A DNA stretch of 64,000 nt from Patiria pectinifera (Eukaryota; Echinodermata; Asteroidea; Valvatida; Asterinidae): positions 22,360,905 through 22,424,904 of the forward strand of contig CM057134.1 in the NCBI GenBank assembly GCA_029964075.1. The letters are read 5' to 3'. Below are positions 11,301 through 20,300 of the stretch, piece by piece (the stretch's first letter is position 1; each line of letters begins with the position of its first letter). The translations under genes and the position numbers were made by a program. The notes beneath the pieces were generated by a model, which was not told where the DNA came from, made no database searches, and saw only the letters and a program-made list of their open reading frames with translations.

Positions 11301-14300
11301 GGAAGGGCTCCAGCTACTAAGGCTACTTGAGTGAGTATAAAAACTAAATCCGACAAATCGGTCCTGGGGAACATGGCTGCTTGGCCTTTGTCCTCGGGGC
11401 TAAGTACCGAGAGAGTTTTGGCTGGCAATACTGGGCCCCGAGATACTGGCATTGCCTATTTGGCCGCTGTCCTCTGGTTTCGGGGCCAAGGGAGCCTTTG
11501 CCAACAACACGTTGCCCAGCAACATGACTGTTAGGCCTCCACCGGTCTTAGGACTGAGACAACCCCGACTGACATTCCAAGTGTACCAAGTCAGCACATC
11601 GGTGGGCCTGGAAGGAAAGCTGGCAAGCCCAATAAGGCCCCCCCCAAAAAGTCTCCGGTTTCTGGTATGCACCCGCGTCGCCGTAGCCATGCGCGTCGGC
11701 AAAATGAAAACGTTTTTTTTTCAATGAGAGATGATGTCTCAAAACCGCCAAACTCACAATTTTAACGTGTTTTAATATGGGGTTATGATCCAGAATATGC
11801 TTTATGTGGCCTCTCTGGACTCCCATTTATTTGCACTAAGTTTAGTCGGGCACCATTTGCAGTCATCAGCCGACATTTGAAGCAAAGAAAAACAGGTAAA
11901 AAAAAAAAAAAGCAGCGTTGCCTCACCACTTTTTGGGCAAGCTCCATACCAGAAACCGGAGACTTTTTTTGGGGGGCCTAAGTCTGGCAGCTGGGTAGAT
12001 AGCTGGGCCCCGGGGCCGGAACCCCCTTTCGGCTACAGACCTCCGGTTTCAGACAGTCATTAAAGATATGGTCCGGTTACTCAAGATACCAACAGAGGAA
12101 GAACCACAGTCTTATCTCCCAAACTGTTCAACCTTTAAGCTCTACCAGAATGTAAAATAGGAGGCAGGAACATCAATAACCTCCTCTATGCTGATGATAC
12201 TGCATTGGTTGCTTTATCTTAGCCATACCATCACGCAGGATGGATGTTGTGAAACAGAGATAGGAGAATTGACATAACCAAAACAGACTTTCTGAATATG
12301 TGACCTGTTCTGTCAAAAGCAGACGCTTCTGGGCAGAGGTTGAAATTGAGATAGTGTCAAAAAACGCTGTGGGGGTGATTTTTTTCCAATTTCTAATTTA
12401 TATGCAAGTTTTACTTTCGTCTACAAAGTTAAAACTCAAATTAAGGCTACACTTGCTGAGATGCTACGTCATCTGCTAGTTGAATTGCTACGTCATCTCA
12501 ACACTGATGGAGGCGGCAGAAACATGGACTGTACATCAAGAATCCATTAAAAGATTGGAAGTGGTAGAAACGTGGTTTTACAGGAAAATGCTGTTATAAA
12601 GTCACAAATGAAGAGGTCTGGACAAAGTAAACATGAAACGAACACTAATGATTGACATAAAACAAGAAAGACAGTATTCTGGTCACATAATCCGAGCTGA
12701 TAGTCGTCAGAGTCAGCTCTTAGAGGGAAAGGTGGAAGGGAAGCGGAAGAGATGACACCCCAGACGCAAAAGGACAACAGACATCTTGGAGGGGAGCGGC
12801 AAGACGTATGAGGGATGTGTGAGAGCAGCGCAGAACAACAGACAAGGCTGGAGATCTCTGATAGCCCACCTGCTGGCAAGCGGAAGGAGACTGACCACCT
12901 GACTGAACATTGTACTGCCGATATATCAAATGCATGCATAGTACATATATGTTTGGGCTGTGCGTTGGGCGGGTTTGTCAAGTCATCCGATCTGAATTTC
13001 ACAAGATGTTTGCATGTATACACAGCCTCCTGCACACACTGGTTAAAAAAACAGACCTGACTGATGGAAAGCACTTATATCTGTCCTGTATTTATATCAG
13101 CCTGTGTATACTGTGACCCTGCTGTATCTCCTTTTTCTTTCTCCTAATGAGTCTTCAAAAAGCTATATCTGCAAACTACCTTGGCCAATTTTAGTCAAAT
13201 GAGGATAGGGTCTGTCTTGTCTTACCTTAACTGTCCAGCATATGGGGTCACCTTAGCTGTCCAGCACGTGGGGTCGAAGGTCGCTAATGGTCACCAGTGG
13301 TGGTTTCCTAAAAATTAAAAAATGCTACTTTCGATTGCACATTCACGAAACTGTATGCCAGAACTCTCGAAAAGGTATGCTTGCGTAAATGAATGCACAG
13401 GTAACGTAATTGGCTGTCTTTCTCAAAACCAAATGCACGGACAGTGAAAATGATTTAACTTCCGTTAAATTGAAATGGGATTAAAGACGTGCATTCAAAT
13501 TCAGCCGAAAAAGAATGACGGATTTTCAGAACTGAATGAACATTTCATAAAATTGGCCAGGAAAACATATTAACATAGTTAAATTGTTAATTATGCATTC
13601 CTCGTAAATTTTGAAAATACACAAATTTATTTTTTCAGCATAATTAATTTTAGCCACGTGATCTTGTTCACTGCAAGAGGTAATGGTCAGACAAAATCAT
13701 CAAACCTGCTTAAATCTAGCGCAAATGTCTCTTAGTGGTCAGCTTAAGTCATTTTCTTGGGGAAAAATATCAGGAACAAATCGCTAAGGCCTACTTTTGC
13801 TATGCGATCTCCTTACAGCCACCTACAGCGTTCATGTCCCTGCATAATGAGTCTGATTCAAACCGGTTGATATTAGTGATTTGTGAAGCACATTTTGCTC
13901 TAGTTATTATTAGTCCTTATTAGTCTGATTTACCTTTTTTTTTTGCCAGTTTATCTCTTCGTGATAGTGCAAAACAGTTTCGATACGACATCAGGTTTTG
14001 TGAAGCCGTTGATGGTCAGGAGACAGAAGATGTTGGAGTGATTCAAACAGAACTTCCAGGAAAGAACAATTCCTCACCTGCGAAAGTGGTAATAGTAGGA
14101 AGAATAACCGCAACTGATATCAAAACTGGAAGTGAGTCTTTATTAACTACCATAATAATGCCACCCCACAAAAAGAAAAACAAACAAAAAATACAAAGCA
14201 AAACAAGCAAAAACCCAAAGTGAAAAAAATTGTTAAAAGTATTAAATTAGTGCACTGTATGCATTTAAGTTGTTGAGTTACTCTACCACGTTTGACGTCA

Positions 14301-17300
14301 ATGCATTTTGGCAAAAACACCCCCAGAAGTACCAATATAGCAATTGTGATTTTATTTGCATGTGACACATTATTTCAAAATGATCTTTCATACTTGGTCC
14401 ATGAACATCCATCCACCTTGAGTCAGGAGCATGTCAAATCAGCTAACACCTCAACTAGTTATTTATTTATGTAATCTCCATGTAGTAACAGATTGATAAA
14501 ATTGGAATTACTGATGCTATTTCATTTGTGGTACATATATTGCTGATAAGTTTGTGATGTCTATTTATTTTGCAGCTGATTGGATTTTACTAACGTACAA
14601 AAATGGACAAGAGTATGGACATCACTGTGGACTAGAGGCCAGACAGGCACACATCATGATGTTATGCGACACTAAGCACCTCATGGTCAGTATACAACCC
14701 AGTGATGTAGGACTCCAGTCAGGACTCCAACTCAAGTCCAGACTCGAGTCCACTCTTTGACAGACTTGGAATTGGATTTTTGGGGCTTGCATTTGGACTC
14801 TGATGTAAGGACTCCAGGACTCAGCCTGAGTCCTGGCCCAAGTCGGACTTTAAAATTACTATTTTGATATTCCCAATAGTCTTAAAAATTAACTCTCCAA
14901 TGTTACCAAATGACAAGCCTCAGAGTATGTCCCAGGGTTCGAAATTAGCAGTAGCCCGCTAGCCAAATGCTACTCAAAACAGCGACGGGCTAGTCAAACT
15001 ACTCCTTAAGAAGCACGGCTGGTGAGTCGAAAATTATTGGGATATGACAAAGATGAAAGGACAGGAAGAAATAAATCATCAAATTGAGAAAGCAAACCTG
15101 TATCACTTTGTGTCTAATGTTATCAACTGTTTGAAAGGGTTACATTGTTAGATCTGTTTATTAAAAACACTGAAGAGATTGCCTCAGAATAGATCAGAAA
15201 ACAGTTGGAAATGGGTAAAAACAAATTTTACTTACGACCTATTTTCGTTCCGAGATTGCCCTTATGGCTCACATCTGTTTTCACATTGCATACTTTAGTG
15301 AGAATGAAAATGATGATGATGCAAATATTTACCTGCGTACATCCGATTCTAGATGGATTCTAGATTTATTCGGACTCATTTGAATAACGTTTTAATACAC
15401 TTTTATAAACAAACATTTTAGATTTATTAGTAAATGAAATTAAATCGTTCAAACTTATTCCAAAAAATTGTCCTTCCCAAAGCCATTTGAGTCCCCTGTA
15501 AGTTTTACCAAATGACCGCCACAAAATTATTTAAAAGATTGTCATGATTGAACGAGTGATCGAGTTTCACGAGTCCACATGGAAGTTTTCGGAAGTGAGA
15601 GGTAAATTTTTGGCACGATATTTCTCTTTGCCGTCTTGCGAATTTTTAGTTTCCATAAAATATTTTCTTACGAAATCAATATAACAAAACTACATGTAAT
15701 TTTAAAAAAACTCTGAATTTGACACGTTAATTTTCCTTTACGAGGGGCCCGGAAAGCATCACTAGGGGTCAACTTTCAGCCTCTATACACACGTTTTACA
15801 TGTATGCACATTGTTGTTTATGAGACATTCTAATTAAAAAAAAAGATAAAAAAAATGCACTCTAGGGAAAATGCCCACGGGCTAGTTAAAAGAGCCTGAT
15901 TCAGTAGCCGGTTGGCTAGTGAACAAAAAAGTTAAGGTCGAACCTGATGTCCTAGAAAACTTTTTTAACATGAACTATTGGTCCAATTTGTTTTGATTTG
16001 CTTGCACTAATCATGGGATTCCATGTAGATAATCTTCAGGAAGGTTCTTTGCCAAAAATCTGATACAATTAAAGTTCCAAGAACACAGTGTTACATTTGA
16101 GAGGTTTCAGGAAACTTCCGTGCACACAATGTCAACAGAGTCTATGAAGTTAATAATGTGACCCTTTTCCATTCTCTTATCATTTTAGGGAACATCAGTT
16201 GTTGTGGAAGAGAATAATGATAAGGAGAAGGATTGCTCCTATATATTTGAGATGACCACAACTGTAGCGTGTACAGTATCTCCAGTATCTCCTTTCCCCG
16301 GCCTAAGCATCGGGTCCGTCTTAGTTATCATGTAAGTCTGATGAGTGATTGGTACACTAGCAATACAAGTCCATCACAAGCCTGTTACAAGTTTAATATC
16401 AAGTCCCAGGTCAACTTGTGACTAGACTTGTAATTCATCCAAAGTACGTTGACTGCATCATATGCTATCATATGGTATTGTGATGTGACAGAGAGCGCTA
16501 GTATAGCGTGGTGTAGCGATATCTGTTAATGTACCTGCGCATCCATCATGTCTCACAGTAAGTCACCGCTTGGTGACGTGCAGTGCGCGTGCCAGGTCCT
16601 GACGGTAAGCTTCATAGTCAATCCTGTGTAGGGTTAAGCTATTCAAAGTCACCTAGCTTATGACCAAGTCCTGAGTGGTACGTGTGTCGCTTTGGAGCTT
16701 GGTACATGTAGATTGAGGGGCTATTTGGTGGTGCAGCAAGAGTTTCTAGTAGGAGCTGCTTACAGTCAATCGTAAAGGGTGGCTCATTTATCTTGCAGTT
16801 GCGAGGGGCATAGCTGTTGCAGTTGCACGGTGGTTCTCGAACAGTCTTGAATTTGTGATGTAGCGGCCTGTTCCATGATCTTTGCGAGTAATTTCAGCTT
16901 GGAGATGCGTCGGTAGTTCATTCCTGCATTCCTTCAGTATCCATGTGCGAATCGGACATTAGCAACTGTGGAGAAAAAGATGCCATTAAGTTTTGCGGCC
17001 CAGACACTCCCTTGCTTGACTCTGCTGATTATCTCAAACGTGTTAGAGACTTCACGATCAAAACAAACCGTGCATAGGTGTTTTCTTGGAATGAAGATAC
17101 AGTAAACTCTGGCTAAATCGACATCGTACAACTCATCAAATTGCTCAAGTCGGCTGTCTGATTAAAGTCCCGATTGTCCGTAATGTATTTCCATTGAATT
17201 TTTTTATTTCTAAGTCGGCTTTTACAAGTCGCCATTTCACTTGAGTCGTTGTGTTACTCTCAGTCCCCTTTCCATAAAAAACATTACAAACTCCTTTGTA

Positions 17301-20300
17301 AGTCGGCATTCAAAAAATCACGCATTGGCATCAACTTTCTGACTGTGGTTGGCAAGAAGTTTCGAGTGAAAAGTGGTTTGGCACGGCCCGTGATCGCTGC
17401 AAGCATGGTGTCGCAAAAGGGTTTCCTACAGCATACATCGCATGTGCATCGTGAGCATATCAATACCAGTACCCCCTCTAGTCTGTACGCATGTGCTCTG
17501 TCCATTTTTAGGGTAGTCTTATTGACAGAGTTGTAACCAAGTCATTTTTTGCAAGTCAAGTCAAGTCCCAAGTCAAATTTTAGCAAGTCTCAAGTCAATT
17601 TTTTTCCAAGTCAAATCAAGTCTCAAGTCAATTTTCCCAAGTCAAGTCAAGTCCCAAGTCATTTTTTTCAATTCAAGTCAAGTCTCGAATCATTTAAAAA
17701 AAAGTTCTAGATGCACATACGACTTACGGGAACCAGTTTATGTGTTCGACGATGGAGCCGGAGTAGGGAATGTAAGGAGATAAAAAAAAATCATACTTTT
17801 CATACAAAGATAGATAGATAGATTTATATAGCGCACTTATCCGGAAACCCGATCAAGGCGCCTACACACACAAAAGTAGTCAAGCTCCAGTCATAGAGAA
17901 ATAACTAGTGAAGTGGATGAGAATTCAGTTCTCTTTTGAAGATGTCCAGGGATGTTGTTTGACGGAGTGTGGCAGGGAGTTTATTCCAAATGGCAGGTGC
18001 TGCATTGGCGAAGGCACGTTGACCATAGCGGATAGTCCTAGTTCTTGGTTCTGCAAGTAAGTACGAGCCGGATGATCTGAGAACCCGACCTGTTTGTGTG
18101 AGGGAGATAAGCTCATGGAGATACTGAGAAGCACGACCATGAAGGATTTTAAACACAAGGAGGCAGATCTTGCAATTGATCCTCTTGGGTACCGGTAGCC
18201 AATGTAGTTCTCTCAGAACAGGTGAAATGTGGTCGTATTTTCCAGATTGCACAACATCCTCTCTGAAACACCTTATTTGTATCTAAAGAGTCTAAAAACA
18301 CATTTATATATAATATTTTCAAACTTGTTCCATCATGTTCAATGTTTGAAGTACGCCTGACAAAATGTCCTTCCCAACGTTTTTGTTTAATGCATGATGT
18401 GAATTCTTGTTGCTTTATGGTGGATAGGGGGTAGCAGCCGCTTTCCAGTCGTTTAAACCCCGGTTGCATTTAGCATGCTTACCGGTAAACCACTCAATGT
18501 GTACGTGTAGCCTATGGTCTCTATGGAATGACCGCTCTATAACAACGGATGGTACTCAGACTACGAACGGCACAAACTTCACCTCAAATGACATGCATGA
18601 GGTTGAGTATGATACGTTGCCCATAACACACGCAAATAGATAGTCATTTACATGACGTATGGCAGGCTTAGGATTCCCAGCTATCGCGTGCTGGTTGCAA
18701 ATTCGCTATGTATATCTGTATTCTTTTCAACCGATTATGCTAGTGCGCACGAACGCCCAGAGGTTTATAGTGTTTTTTGGGGGAACTTTAAGAATCGTGT
18801 TAATGTCAGCAAGTACAATTTATTCTAGTCAAGTCAAGTCTCAAGTCATATTTTTTTAAGTCAAGTCAAGTCTTAAGTCATTTTTTCCCAAGTTAAGTCA
18901 AGTCTCAAGTAAAAAAAATCGCTGACTCAAGTCAACAACACTGCTTATTGATGACAGTCTAGTGTAATGTGTGTGTGGTATACCAGACCATGCTCGCATT
19001 TAATTTGTTACTGTGCACATAACATATGTACATGTATTACTATTTTGTACACATGGTCTCCACTTTCAATATCCCAAACGTGATGATGTAATTTGAAGAT
19101 TAATTTGCTGGATTCAACTGAAGCATTAAGGAGATAAACCAGGGTAAATCAAGGCCAATAAGTGCGACGAGTCATGTGTGCAAAAAGTCATTCATGTAAG
19201 CATCAAAATGACAACTTACAGCAGATGTTGGCATTGGCGTGAGTCGTCACAAATTCTCGGGTCCCGAGAGTGCCGACTTAGCCAGAGTTTACTGTATAAG
19301 CTTTAAAGGTTGGTGGGAAACCTATCTTGGTGAAGATGTCAAATAATAGCTAGTTCATTGTTCATGCAAATGTGAATATGAAGCAAATTTGACATCACAA
19401 AACGTTTGCTATGGTATTCACCAGAGTTTCACGTGTTCAACTTTTGTGAATTGACATTACGAATACTTGCCATACCTTCACAAATTCATTTTTGCGCTTA
19501 ATATGAACTGGCTTGAGCCTTCTTCTGCTAATAAAGTCAAAAGCCTTGGCGAGATTTGATGAATCCATAAATAATGGCATGTTGTGTTCCTGACATTTTT
19601 CCAGTATTTGTCTATTTATGTTATCTGTGGACCTTCCCTCATGGAAGTCCCATTCAAATTGGTATAAATGCGATCAGTAAGCAGAAGTAGGGCAAAAACT
19701 TCCCAATGATGATAAGAAGAGATGGACCTGGTAATTCATGCAAACCACCAAGCTACCATTTTTGTGACAAGTTATCCAGTCCCAAGTCAACTTTTTGGAA
19801 GATACCTCAGCACTGACCATGCTTGGCAAATGTTCCTTTGTCGTCGAATATGCTACAGAATTCAAGCCACAAAATTGGTCACATGTGGCACATGATTTTG
19901 TTGCACTTGAAAACAGAGTGCCAGCAATGTGTTCCCTTACCAGAATGTGTGTAATTATTAAATCAAAACATCCATTAGCTCATTTTCTGTAGATGGAACT
20001 TGTGAAAGAAGGAAGTTGGGCATTGTCATGTTCATACTAAACAGAATTCGTTTTTGGACCCTTAATGGTACCGTGCCTAAAGTTCAACATTTTGATGCTA
20101 CCATAGCTGGTACAAAAAGCTTTCATTTTCATCTTGCAATAGAGCTTACTAACTCCTTCAAATCTTGAAAATTACCGTAAACCAAGGCACTTTCAACTCA
20201 GAGGGGCAATTCAGTCCAGTGTAAAGTACTATTGGCTACCCTGTGGCTTCCTTGATCTTACTAAGAAAACCACTTAGTGGATTTTGAAGGATCTTGGAAG

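Larger units (their letters stand above)
17100..19294. mobile_element. pogo/Tigger-like element, host of nested repeats
   Basis: Left end CAGTAAACTCTGGCTAAATC, right end CTTAGCCAGAGTTTACTG, with TA on both outer sides (17098-17099, 19295-19296). CAGT ends with a TA target are typical of the pogo/Tigger branch of Tc1/mariner. The 2.2 kb between holds CAAGTC-rich repeats and a LINE tail, so much of it is later insertion. No transposase was recognised. Confidence 0.75.

Noticed and set aside
11120..11720. Protein-coding exon in M6PR intron 1
   Set aside because: Several overlapping open frames of about 100 codons on both strands, none with splice sites in a matching phase or any recognisable domain.
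12547..13074. 175-codon open frame on the minus strand
   Set aside because: It is antisense to the decayed LINE polymerase at 12060-12900 and has no recognisable domain.
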